A DNA stretch of 60,588 nucleotides, taken from contig NZ_MTKN01000023.1 of assembly GCF_001975825.1 (NCBI RefSeq), positions 1 through 60,588 of the forward strand. The letters run 5' to 3'. The notes under the pieces are model-generated. The model searched no databases. It saw only the letters and a list, made by a program, of their open reading frames with translations, and had not been told where the DNA came from. Source of the DNA: [Flexibacter] sp. ATCC 35208. GTDB taxonomy: Bacteria; Bacteroidota; Bacteroidia; Chitinophagales; Chitinophagaceae. Positions 42,998-52,318 of this stretch are shown in pieces. The number at the start of each line of letters is the position of its first letter. Positions within the stretch are counted from its first letter, which is position 1. Made by a program: the position numbers and the translations under genes.

Positions 42998-44743
42998 CTA
43001 CCATTTAAAAGGTAAGTACCAGTTTGCTTTGTTCATTAATCTTGATCTCACAGCTTCTGCCCTGCTATCGTTGGCAGCTACAAATTTAGCTGCGATCTTA
43101 TTAGCCAGCCAGGCAGGATCAGTAGCTTGCCTGCGGAGTGCAACACGCAACAGGTCAGGCCAGCGATAACCTTCGAAGGCAAGTTCCAATCCATCTTCAT
43201 CTATTAACAGATCTTCCATCCTGTTTGTGAGTGTAGGTCTGTCTATGACAGGTTTATCGGTAAGCAGTGGGTCACTCATGTCAAATACACCGGTGGAGTC
43301 TACTTTTACTGACTTTAGCCCTACCCTACCGCGTACCCCTATATTTCGGTACCAGACATTGCGGAACTGTGGGTAGTTGCCATCACGGGCATCAAAGTCA
43401 TAAGGAGGCACATCCTTTGTCTGCTCTATATCGGTGACATTGCGGCCCTCGCCTCCTGTTACACCAGTGGCCATATACACAGGGTCGTAGGTATTTTTGA
43501 TACCGGTATTCAGGAGTGCATAGGCGATCTTATCACGATTGTCGCGGTTGGCAGCTTCTGCATAGTGCAGGTGCAGGGCGGCTGCGCGGAACAGTATCCA
43601 CTTACTGGAGGTTTCGAAAGGTAGTAAAGAAGTATAGTTGTACGTGTATTTTTTGATGACTGGTTGTGTACCTGAATACTTGAAAGAGATATTCGGCCCC
43701 CGCAGGTCTATAGGGGTATTATCACTTCTGAATTGCTTATTCCAGTTGGCGATCGCCAGGTCGGAAGGGCGTATCTGGTAGCTACCACTTACATTGTCAC
43801 AGAGTTCTATGAAAGGATTAGCTGGTGTGAAGTTCTTGTCGAATGGCAGGTTCCAGATGATTTCGTAATTGGAATAACGCTCTCCGTATGGCTGGCTGAA
43901 AATGTTGCTCCATAAGGCACCGGACAGGTTAGCAGTATATCCCACTCTGTATACTTCGTACCATTGTTCACTGTTCATGGCTGGGTACAACACATCTGCA
44001 TAGTTCATCATGACACGGTAGTTAGTTGCTGCCTGTGTATAATTGCCATTCCAGAGATACAACTCGCCGAGTAAGCATTTTATATTGATAAAGAACTTTT
44101 CTGTGGAATAACCATCTGTTGTAATGAGCAATGAGGTGCCGGCCGGGAAGGGATATTTGTAAGGTAAGCCTTCTGTAAAGGTGATGAGTTTACTCAGCAA
44201 TTCATTGAAGGTGACACGGGGAAATTTGGATACATCCTTAATGGCATCGATAGTTTCTAATGGATCAGTGATGTAAGGTATTTCTCCATAGTGAATACCC
44301 AATTGTAAATATAACCAGGTACGCATCGCCCCTACAGCAGCGTAGCGTAGTATATAATCGTCATTGCTGATCCGCTTATCCTGTAGCATGGCATCGAAGT
44401 TCTTCAGTGCATCGTTGCAGTTCATGATCACTTCATAGAATGGGCGGGGATCAGCGTAGGTATTATCTGCACTGACTTCGTGGATATTGAGTTCCTGCAG
44501 ATACTTATCTGTTGTGGATGTAGTAACATCTACCAGATCGCCTCTCAGTTCATTGAGGATCATGTACCTGTCTGCCAATCCCATGACTTTCCCATAAATC
44601 CCGATCACGGCGGCATCTGCATCATTCACATTTTCGTAGACCTGTGAATGATCAAGTGCTTCTTCAGGTTTGATGTCGAATAGTTTTTTACAGCTGCACA
44701 ATATGCTACAGCAAAGCAGTCCAGTATATAGTAATCGTTTCAT
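42998..44743 (-). CDS. SusD/RagB family lipoprotein (pectin operon, pair 2)
   Basis: 581 aa with lipoprotein signal MKRLLYTGLLCCSILCSC followed by KKLFDIKPEEALDHSQVYEN. TPR-like helices (YGKVMGLADRYMILNELRGD, DALKNFDAML, FINIKCLLGELYLWNGNYTQ) and the closing RMEDLLIDEDGLELAFEGYR signature with YRWPDLLRVALR are present. It captures oligosaccharide for the SusC 13 bases upstream. It is longer than the other two SusD proteins in the window. Confidence 0.93.
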   Translation of the reverse strand: MKRLLYTGLLCCSILCSCKKLFDIKPEEALDHSQVYENVNDADAAVIGIYGKVMGLADRYMILNELRGDLVDVTTSTTDKYLQELNIHEVSADNTYADPRPFYEVIMNCNDALKNFDAMLQDKRISNDDYILRYAAVGAMRTWLYLQLGIHYGEIPYITDPLETIDAIKDVSKFPRVTFNELLSKLITFTEGLPYKYPFPAGTSLLITTDGYSTEKFFINIKCLLGELYLWNGNYTQAATNYRVMMNYADVLYPAMNSEQWYEVYRVGYTANLSGALWSNIFSQPYGERYSNYEIIWNLPFDKNFTPANPFIELCDNVSGSYQIRPSDLAIANWNKQFRSDNTPIDLRGPNISFKYSGTQPVIKKYTYNYTSLLPFETSSKWILFRAAALHLHYAEAANRDNRDKIAYALLNTGIKNTYDPVYMATGVTGGEGRNVTDIEQTKDVPPYDFDARDGNYPQFRNVWYRNIGVRGRVGLKSVKVDSTGVFDMSDPLLTDKPVIDRPTLTNRMEDLLIDEDGLELAFEGYRWPDLLRVALRRQATDPAWLANKIAAKFVAANDSRAEAVRSRLMNKANWYLPFKW

Positions 44744-44756
44744 GTTCTTGTTAATT

Positions 44757-47700
44757 TTATAAGCCCATCCTGATACCTAGTTGTACCGTTCTGTATTGAG
44801 GAAATAAGCCGTCGTCGATACCATGTGTGAACACGCTATTGCCACTGCTGAACTCAGGATCAAAGCCCAGGTAATTAGTCAGGGTAAATAAGTTATTGGC
44901 AGTGGCAGAGATGCGTACATATTTCATGGCGCCATGCTTCAGTGTAAGTTCATAACAGAGGCTCAGTTGTTGCAGGCGGATGTATTCACCTTTTTCTATC
45001 CAGCGATCGGAGAAACGTGCGTTGCCATTAGGATCACCCCATGCAGCACGGGGGACATTCGTTTCCTGGCCATCCTGTTTCCAGCGGTTGCGTACTGCTA
45101 AGGTTTGGTTGTTGTAATTGCTCATAGATTCCAGGTTTGCACGGGTGTGGTTGTAGATATCATTGCCATGACTGAAGGTAAAGATGGCATCCAGCGCCCA
45201 GCGCCGCCAGCTTACATGGTTCGTGAAAGCACCGGTAAAATCGGGATTGGGATCACCAATCATCTGTCTGTCATTCTCATCGATCTTGTGATCGCCATTC
45301 GTATCTACAAAGCGAATATCTCCTCCCTGAGCACCCATACCTGCTTTATTGGCTTCTTCATTAGTTTTGTAGATGCCGTTGGTTTTATAGCCGTAAAACA
45401 GATTGGCGGCATGACCTACAGCTGTGAGGATGGTGGCATCTCCGTAGGTTGTGAGCAATTGATTGCCGGGTATTTTGGTAATTTTATTCTTATAGGTAGA
45501 TAGCGTGAGACCTACATCCCACTTCAGGATATGATCTATTACACGGCCAAATAGTGATACTTCTATACCATGTGTTTCCATTTCGCTGTTGTTGGTGATC
45601 ACATGATCGAATCCGGTGGCAGCGGCCACAGGTTCTATGGTCAGCATATCTGAGGTACGATGCTGAAAGATATCAAGACTGAAACTTAGTCTTTCGTTAT
45701 AGAAGGCACCATCCAGCGCGGCATTGTATTTTGTGACCGTTTCCCATTTCAGGTAAGGGTTGGCGATATTAGCGCGTACTAATCCCTGTAAGCCTAAGAG
45801 GTTCTGAGAAATGTAATATTGCCGGGAGGTATAATTGCCGATGTCATCATTGCCTGTTCTGCTGATACCGGCTCTGAGTTTGAGCGCATCGATATTGTGC
45901 TGATCTGAGACAATGAGCCAGGCGGCAGATAAACCGGGCATCACGGCGTATTGATTGCGGGTAAAGGTATATCTTGAAGAGCCATCTACGGCCAGGTTGA
46001 AGCGCAGGAAGTATTTATCTCTATAGGAGTAATCAGCATTGAAGTAAGTATTCAGCCAGTTCCATTTGCCAATTGTACCACTTACTTTTCTCAGTTGGTT
46101 TTGTCCCATCCCCACGCTGACAAATTCATCAGTGGCAGAGTTATAACCTAAGCCGTAATCTGATTCACTGTTATTATTGCTATAGCGTACACCCAAACCT
46201 GTATTGAGATGATGGTATCTGGTGAATTGCTTATCGTAGGTGATACGGGTATCGTTGTATAGGCTATAATATCTTTCTACATTGCTACCTGAGCGATTGT
46301 ATGCGACAGCGTTTGACAGTGTATCAGGTTTAACACCAGCTTCAGGAATAAAGAAGGTCTCTCTTACTTTATCAAAAGTGACACCTGTGATGGTATTGAT
46401 GCTGATATTTTTTGTAACATGGTAGTTGAACCGGATGCTACCAAAGAAGCGATAGTTTTTGTTAATATCCTGCATCTTGTCGATGATGGAAGCAGGATTG
46501 GAAACGCCAAAGATGTCATAATCAGCGAGACTGGGCGAAGCAATGCCTTCATCACTAATGGCCTGACGGTGGAGGAAAGGTGCTTTGATGAGCGCGAGGT
46601 ATAATGGGTTTGTCTTAGGCGAAATACCCTGATCTTTGTCTTTCTGCGTATTGCTGGTAAATGCGAGATTGATAGCCGCCTTGAGTTTTGCAGACAGGTT
46701 CAGGTCCGCATTAAAACGGGTTTGGTAGCGGCCCAGATCTGTACGACGGATGGTACCGCTTTGTTTAAGGTATCCCAGTGATAACCCATAAGTGGCAATA
46801 TCATCGCCACCGGCTACCTTCAGAAAATACTGTTGATTGAAACTTTGGTTCGTGACTTCTTTCTGCCAGTTTGTATTATTGTGATAGCGATAATAATCCG
46901 GATTAGGATTGTCATTCATGTAAGGTAATGCAGCTATTTCCGCAGGGGTCTTTCCACTACTTTGTAACAGGTCAGAGAGATATAAACGGTAATCACCTGA
47001 TTCCATTACAGGCAGCTGCGCAGGTGGTGTATTAAATCCGCCCATCACACCGAAATCGATGCGGGTAGCTAGTTCCTTTGCATGTGAGGTAGTGATGAGG
47101 ATCACACCGTTAGCGCCTTTGGTACCATATGTACTGGTACCGTCTCTCATGACGGTGATGTTGTCTATATCCTTGATATCGATATCTGCCAGTGGGTTAT
47201 TCACATAGCCGTTTATTAAGGAGCCACCGTATTCATTGGTATCGTAGATCATGCCATCCACGACTACCAATGGTCTGTTAGTCGCATAGAGAGAGGTATA
47301 TCCCCTCATAAATAAATCAGCGCCCATACCGGGTGTACCGCTACGCCTGATGACCTGTCCCCCCGGTACTTTGCCCTGTAAATAGTTTTCAGGGGAGGTA
47401 GTGATCTGCTGCCAGTTGTCGGTTGTATTGAGAGTGGTAGCAGGATCTGTGGTCTGCTTGCGGTCGTAGATAGAATTGAATGTTTCTTCATGCAGACTCG
47501 CGGTGACTGCATGCCTGCCATTCAGGGTGATGATCTTCGTTTGGTAGCCGGGTCCGGATACAGTAAGGGCGGTGCGGTAATCAGGTGCTTTGATGCGGAA
47601 CTCTCCTTTTTCATTAGTGATGGCAGCAGAGAATCCTGGTATACTAATATTGATACCGGGTATTGTCGTGCCAGTAGCTGCTTCTTTGATCAGTCCTGTT

Positions 47701-47774
47701 ACCACTACTGTATCCTGCGCCTTTGCATGAAACCCCAATAAAACCGCCAGCGTTATGTAAATAAATGCCTTCAT
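44757..47774 (-). CDS. SusC family TonB-dependent transporter (pectin operon, pair 2)
   Basis: 1005 aa. Signal peptide (ending GFHAKAQ), carboxypeptidase-like domain (VVTGLIKEAATGTTIPGINI), plug (MRGYTSLYATNRPLVVVDGM, DNITVMRDGTSTYGTKGANG, VILITT) and barrel to the C-terminus (YRTVQLGIRMGL). The plug motif has D-G-T-S in place of the usual D-A-A-A, and the linker before the plug is poorly conserved, so this belongs to a different SusC subgroup from the 1091-aa protein upstream. Encoded together with a fasciclin lipoprotein before and SusD after. Confidence 0.94.
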   Translation of the reverse strand: MKAFIYITLAVLLGFHAKAQDTVVVTGLIKEAATGTTIPGINISIPGFSAAITNEKGEFRIKAPDYRTALTVSGPGYQTKIITLNGRHAVTASLHEETFNSIYDRKQTTDPATTLNTTDNWQQITTSPENYLQGKVPGGQVIRRSGTPGMGADLFMRGYTSLYATNRPLVVVDGMIYDTNEYGGSLINGYVNNPLADIDIKDIDNITVMRDGTSTYGTKGANGVILITTSHAKELATRIDFGVMGGFNTPPAQLPVMESGDYRLYLSDLLQSSGKTPAEIAALPYMNDNPNPDYYRYHNNTNWQKEVTNQSFNQQYFLKVAGGDDIATYGLSLGYLKQSGTIRRTDLGRYQTRFNADLNLSAKLKAAINLAFTSNTQKDKDQGISPKTNPLYLALIKAPFLHRQAISDEGIASPSLADYDIFGVSNPASIIDKMQDINKNYRFFGSIRFNYHVTKNISINTITGVTFDKVRETFFIPEAGVKPDTLSNAVAYNRSGSNVERYYSLYNDTRITYDKQFTRYHHLNTGLGVRYSNNNSESDYGLGYNSATDEFVSVGMGQNQLRKVSGTIGKWNWLNTYFNADYSYRDKYFLRFNLAVDGSSRYTFTRNQYAVMPGLSAAWLIVSDQHNIDALKLRAGISRTGNDDIGNYTSRQYYISQNLLGLQGLVRANIANPYLKWETVTKYNAALDGAFYNERLSFSLDIFQHRTSDMLTIEPVAAATGFDHVITNNSEMETHGIEVSLFGRVIDHILKWDVGLTLSTYKNKITKIPGNQLLTTYGDATILTAVGHAANLFYGYKTNGIYKTNEEANKAGMGAQGGDIRFVDTNGDHKIDENDRQMIGDPNPDFTGAFTNHVSWRRWALDAIFTFSHGNDIYNHTRANLESMSNYNNQTLAVRNRWKQDGQETNVPRAAWGDPNGNARFSDRWIEKGEYIRLQQLSLCYELTLKHGAMKYVRISATANNLFTLTNYLGFDPEFSSGNSVFTHGIDDGLFPQYRTVQLGIRMGL

Positions 47775-47789
47775 AATAGATTGAGATGA

Positions 47790-49187
47790 TCAGTTCAGAA
47801 TAGGTACCAGTTTGATATAATCCAGCAGAATCGTGTTGCTACCATTGGTCGTGACCGAATTGCCCACGAGATATACATTGTGCACACCATAGCGAACATT
47901 GGTATAGTTCCCTACGTATTGTTCATTGTAATTAAGAACCGGAACCGTGGTATATGGTATAGTTATGACACCCGGATCGTCAAAAGCCACCCGCATAGGA
48001 TACGTGCCTGTCTGCACATCATTGACAGATATCCAATACACCTGGTATGCCACTGAATTTAATCGTGCCCTGTAATTCAGCCAGTAGGAAGCCACACCAT
48101 AATTGTACATGTACACATCCCTGAATATATTGCCGGTATTGGAATTGACACGTGTACGAATGGCGATGGTCTTTGTTGCATCTTTTACTCCACTGTAGTA
48201 TTCTCCTTCAATGATGACAGGTTTGATCTTAGTAGACAGATCATAGTCGATATGATTAACTATATACACGATGCCATTGCTTACCTTCTGCGAGCTGATG
48301 ATGTCACTGGCATTAATATGAAACTGTACACTATCGCGAATACTATAGAGGGTTGCGGGTAAATGTTCTTTGTCGTACACACCATTGAATACAAGATCTT
48401 TGATCACATTCCACTGGGTAGTAGTATCCGTAACGGCTTCTGTACTGTCTGTAAAGTATTTGGTTAATCTTTGTTGCTCGTCTTTATAAACATCATCTGC
48501 TAAGATTACATAGGTGAGCAGAGAATCTTCGTTATTGATATTTACGCTTTCAAGGAAATGATTTAGCGCTACTTCGCCGGTGCCGGGCTTATAGATAGGT
48601 GCACCGGTAGTAGGATTAACGCCGATCTGTTCGGCAGTCGCTGTGTCTATGCCGATGTATGCCAGGGATTGCAGAAACGTCTTTTGCTGATAGCTGGTGC
48701 TATTCAGGTATTCCCAGGCATTTTGCTTAGGAATGATAGCGGCATCAATTACCTGCAATACACCATTGGCAGTATATTGATCGGCTTCGCTCACTTTGAT
48801 ACCTTCTACACTACCGGCTGTAAATGCGATCTTCTTACCATTCAGGGTAGCGATCCTTTGTTCATCGGCAGTACCAGTATAAGATAGGGTGCTGATATGA
48901 TTAGCGATGAGTAAGCGTAGTAGCGCCGTATCATTCAACAAGGCAGGATCTACTGCTGCCCATGCACTATTGACCGGGGCCCATACCGTGAAGGTTTTAG
49001 AAGAAGCCAGTACCTGATCATAGCCCGTCTTGGCAAGGTATGTATAGAACTGACTAAGTTCAGTATTGGCCTGTATGGTTTGCAACAGGTTTTGGGTGGT
49101 AGCTGGCTTGTTCCGGTCATTCCATTTCTCCTTGCGGCAGGATATGCCCAGCAATAAACCTATTATGATCAGGTATCGTATCATCAT
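47790..49187 (-). CDS. Fasciclin-domain lipoprotein with C-terminal beta-sandwich (465 aa)
   Basis: A lipoprotein signal (YLIIIGLLLGISC then RKEKWND) precedes a FAS1 domain (residues about 30-165: TELSQFYTYLAKTGYDQVLA, KTFTVWAPVNSAWAAVD, GVLQVIDAAIIPK) and a second, less typical one (ISSQKVSNGIVYIVNHIDYD). The last 150 residues read as a jelly-roll (GNIFRDVYMYNYGVASYWLN, YQVYWISVNDVQTGTYPMRV) ending TILLDYIKLVPILN, an ending also seen, as LDMIHFIPQ, in the neighbouring 543-aa protein. FAS1 domains mediate adhesion; the C-terminal fold is reminiscent of carbohydrate-binding modules. It sits where SusE/SusF would be expected, so surface glycan binding is inferred. Confidence 0.82.
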   Translation of the reverse strand: MMIRYLIIIGLLLGISCRKEKWNDRNKPATTQNLLQTIQANTELSQFYTYLAKTGYDQVLASSKTFTVWAPVNSAWAAVDPALLNDTALLRLLIANHISTLSYTGTADEQRIATLNGKKIAFTAGSVEGIKVSEADQYTANGVLQVIDAAIIPKQNAWEYLNSTSYQQKTFLQSLAYIGIDTATAEQIGVNPTTGAPIYKPGTGEVALNHFLESVNINNEDSLLTYVILADDVYKDEQQRLTKYFTDSTEAVTDTTTQWNVIKDLVFNGVYDKEHLPATLYSIRDSVQFHINASDIISSQKVSNGIVYIVNHIDYDLSTKIKPVIIEGEYYSGVKDATKTIAIRTRVNSNTGNIFRDVYMYNYGVASYWLNYRARLNSVAYQVYWISVNDVQTGTYPMRVAFDDPGVITIPYTTVPVLNYNEQYVGNYTNVRYGVHNVYLVGNSVTTNGSNTILLDYIKLVPILN

Positions 49188-49201
49188 TCAAAATTTGAAA
49201 G

Positions 49202-50833
49202 TCATGGCCTTGGTACCTGTGTACCATCAGCTTTGAAACGTGGATAGAGCTGATCCATATCCTGTGGGATAAAGTGGATCATGTCCAGATTGTTATTGTT
49301 CTGTGTTCCCTGTAGCGTTGTAAACCGGAGGGTATGGCGTTCAGTAGTTTTGATTTCAATGGTCCCCACCAGTCGTGCGCCCCAGTTGTTGGAGGTAGGA
49401 TCAGTATACCATTTCCAGCCCTGTGCTTCCATTTCACCTGCGGTACTAGCCGGCATGGCAGTAGTGAAGTTCATGGTACGCTGCATCACTTCGCCGTCTA
49501 TAGAGATCTGGTTCAGGTTGTTGGAACTATTCGATTGTTTCTGTACACGATAGCAGATCCACACTTTATATTTCCCTTTTACCAACAGCGGTGTTTTCAT
49601 ATCGATGTAAGTACTGCGACCAGGACCACCTAAGGGTATCATTAGAAAATCGCCGTTTACATACGTGCTGCCTACGGAATAAGTCATGGTAGAAGGTCCG
49701 GGCACAACGAAGTCCGCCGGCATATTCGTGAGAGAATACGCATAGGCCTGCTTGCGGAAATAAGCTGGCAGGTTGCGGATTTCAGGAAAGTCGGCTACAT
49801 CCCAGTAGACAGGTACCGGGTTCCTGATCTTGACAGCGAAATGGCCGAGGGAATTGTGCAATACACCATTGGTAGCAGAGTTGTCAGAAGTATTTCTTTC
49901 AAGCTCTACACCTGTTTCATGCACACCATTGAAGTCATCATCATTGATCAGTACATGCTGGCCGGAGAGTTTAGCGGTGACTACTTCCAGTGGCGCCAGG
50001 GTAGTATGCGAAGAGGAAGTGACAATGTCAGCGAGGTATTTTACGCCATACAGGATGTGATAGTCTACATATAAATGCAAACTGTCTTCCAATTGTGTTG
50101 GATCACCGGTATGTGAATAACGTGCTTTGAGCGCTGCATAAGTACCAAAGCCCGCAGCATTGATGGCAGAGTCAGATTCTGCCAACACCGTCAACCATCT
50201 TCGACTGCTATCTGTATTACTGCCGGCCGGCACATTCAGGGTATCATACAAACCCGTTTCACGGAGTGCCTGTGTGAATATGCTGTACTTTGGATTATTG
50301 GCGAGCATGCCTGCCAATGTTTCTGTGGCAGGAGTTAATACATTATCCACTACGTGAACGATGCCATTGCTTACACGGATATTTGCTTTTAAAATATTCG
50401 CCTGTCTGTTCACCGTGATCCTGGTTTCACCACTCACATTTGCCGCACCTGTGATGAGGTATTGCCCAAACATGGTGAGCTTTGACAACTTACCATCAGA
50501 GAAAGTAGTAGTATTGATGGTATCCTGTATGATACAAAACTTCACGATGTCCTTTAGCTTTTGCACATCCATTGATTCCAGGGTGGAATGTCCTGTACTT
50601 TTCAGGAACGATGCCACCGCATTGTTGTTAGGAACAAAGACAGTGTACGTACCGTATACCCCCAGGAATCCATCATCGCCGGTGATGTTGAGGATCTTCC
50701 GGAATTCGGAGAACTGGTCAGGATAGTTTTCCAGGTAACCGATGATGGTCACTTCATCTGAGGTTTGCGAAACGATGGGCGACTTTTTACAACCCGCAAT
50801 AAAAAGAATTAAGATAATATAGAACGCTTTCAT
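49202..50833 (-). CDS. Fasciclin-domain lipoprotein with C-terminal beta-sandwich (543 aa)
   Basis: Signal MKAFYIILILFIAGC with lipidated Cys15, then two FAS1 domains (about residues 25-170: YTVFVPNNNAVASFLKSTGH, GIVHVVDNVLTPATETLAGM; and 175-335: YSIFTQALRETGLYDTLNVP, DSAINAAGFGTYAALKA). The C-terminal 200 residues form a beta-rich domain (STYIDMKTPLLVKGKYKVWI, ISIDGEVMQRTMNFTT, GTIEIKTTERHTLRFTT) ending LDMIHFIPQDMDQLYPRFK. Its ATG overlaps the SusD stop (ATGA), tying it to that importer pair. A role in presenting polysaccharide to SusD is proposed by position. Confidence 0.83.
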   Translation of the reverse strand: MKAFYIILILFIAGCKKSPIVSQTSDEVTIIGYLENYPDQFSEFRKILNITGDDGFLGVYGTYTVFVPNNNAVASFLKSTGHSTLESMDVQKLKDIVKFCIIQDTINTTTFSDGKLSKLTMFGQYLITGAANVSGETRITVNRQANILKANIRVSNGIVHVVDNVLTPATETLAGMLANNPKYSIFTQALRETGLYDTLNVPAGSNTDSSRRWLTVLAESDSAINAAGFGTYAALKARYSHTGDPTQLEDSLHLYVDYHILYGVKYLADIVTSSSHTTLAPLEVVTAKLSGQHVLINDDDFNGVHETGVELERNTSDNSATNGVLHNSLGHFAVKIRNPVPVYWDVADFPEIRNLPAYFRKQAYAYSLTNMPADFVVPGPSTMTYSVGSTYVNGDFLMIPLGGPGRSTYIDMKTPLLVKGKYKVWICYRVQKQSNSSNNLNQISIDGEVMQRTMNFTTAMPASTAGEMEAQGWKWYTDPTSNNWGARLVGTIEIKTTERHTLRFTTLQGTQNNNNLDMIHFIPQDMDQLYPRFKADGTQVPRP

Positions 50834-52308
50834 TGATAGTACGGGTTTTGTACCAGTTTTTTGTCAGCTTGTAACTCATACTGGTTGATGGGTAAATAGT
50901 GGCTTCGTACATCTTTGTATTTATTGATAATCGACTGTTGCATACTGCTGGGAGCTGTCATGGCAACCATATCGAGCATGATTTCCAGATGTGCGTAGTT
51001 ATTCCGTTTTGCATGGCGCAGTATGTCATACCAGCGCTTGCCTTCGAAGGCAAACTCACGGGCTCTTTCATTCAGTATATAATTGGATACGTCTATTGCA
51101 GAACCGGGATCAGGTGATTCTGAGGTACCATCTATAGCACCTGCCCGGGTACGGATAGTGGTCACCAGGTCCAGTGCCTCCTGCCCTCTCTCTACCCATG
51201 CCAGTGCTTCTGCTTTGAGCAGCAGGATGTCGGAATAGCGATATACAAACCAGTGTGCCCAGGAGTCTGCGGCAGTTCTGGCAACGGAAGTCGTACCACC
51301 TGTGGCGCCGGCAAACTTCCAGATCATCTGATCAGTTGCCCGTATGCTACCGCCATCTCCCCGAATGTCTTTTTTAGTCGCGTCGGTAAGGTCTATGCCA
51401 TAAACTTCATCCATTACTCTTGAGGAGCCGATGAAACGATTGGTAGCCACTATAAACATGGAATAGAAAGGATTCAGCTGCTGCTGGTCAAACTGGAATT
51501 CGAAAATGCTCTCGGCAGAGTTGCCTATATAAAATACATTGTTGAACCATTGGGATTGCACACTGCCATCCATCAATCCATAGCGGCCGGAGTTGATCAC
51601 TTTATCACAGACAGCGATACAGTCATCGTACTTTTCATTCCACAGGTATACATCGGCTTCCAGTGCGTAGATACCATATTTTGTAAGACGACCTTTATCC
51701 TGTGCGGTACTACCGTAAGTTTCCAGTGCGTGGGTTTCTGCAAAGGTGAGGTCTGCGACGATCTGTGCATACACCTGGTCCTGTGTGCTTTTTTCCAATT
51801 GATCCAGGCTATTGTCACTATCGGTAGCTTTGAGTTGTAAGGGGACTTCGCCAAAGGTGCGCATTAGGTAGAAGTACATGAGTGCCCGCAGACCATGAGC
51901 TTCGGCAAGATAACCATCCAGCGCTGCCTGTGTGAGTGTCTTGTCGGTCTCCATTACTTTGGCCGCATAGTCGATCACGGTATTGCAGTAATTGATAGTG
52001 CTGTATACATATGACCAGCTGGTGTAGCTGTTTGTAGCCAGGATATTCGCCTGCATGATGTTTACTTCATCTACAGCAGTATTGAGTGTACTGCTGACCA
52101 TATCGGCACGTAGTTCTCCCCATACAAAGAGTTCTGACACCAGTCCATTGTTGAGCAAAGAGGAATAACAACCTATGACAGCGGCTTTTAGCTGCTCCTT
52201 ATTTTGCCAGTAGTTGTCGCGGATGATGCCGTCCTGTGGTTTTACATCCAGCCATTTACCGCAGGATGAGGTGAGCAACAGGGCGACTATCAGAATATAT
52301 TTTTTCAT
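50830..52308 (-). CDS. SusD/RagB family lipoprotein (pectin operon, pair 1)
   Basis: 492 aa from the ATG at 52308, which gives the lipoprotein signal MKKYILIVALLLTSSCGKWL; codons upstream of it add no signal. SusD features include NYWQNKEQLKAAVIGCYSSL, ALRALMYFYLMRTFGEVPLQ-like helices (AEAHGLRALMYFYLMRTFGE), YSDILLLKAEALAWVERGQE and the closing YILNERAREFAFEGKRWYDI. It begins 10 bases after its SusC and overlaps the following fasciclin gene by 4 bases. Confidence 0.94.
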   Translation of the reverse strand: MKKYILIVALLLTSSCGKWLDVKPQDGIIRDNYWQNKEQLKAAVIGCYSSLLNNGLVSELFVWGELRADMVSSTLNTAVDEVNIMQANILATNSYTSWSYVYSTINYCNTVIDYAAKVMETDKTLTQAALDGYLAEAHGLRALMYFYLMRTFGEVPLQLKATDSDNSLDQLEKSTQDQVYAQIVADLTFAETHALETYGSTAQDKGRLTKYGIYALEADVYLWNEKYDDCIAVCDKVINSGRYGLMDGSVQSQWFNNVFYIGNSAESIFEFQFDQQQLNPFYSMFIVATNRFIGSSRVMDEVYGIDLTDATKKDIRGDGGSIRATDQMIWKFAGATGGTTSVARTAADSWAHWFVYRYSDILLLKAEALAWVERGQEALDLVTTIRTRAGAIDGTSESPDPGSAIDVSNYILNERAREFAFEGKRWYDILRHAKRNNYAHLEIMLDMVAMTAPSSMQQSIINKYKDVRSHYLPINQYELQADKKLVQNPYYQ

Positions 52309-52318
52309 AGTTATATTT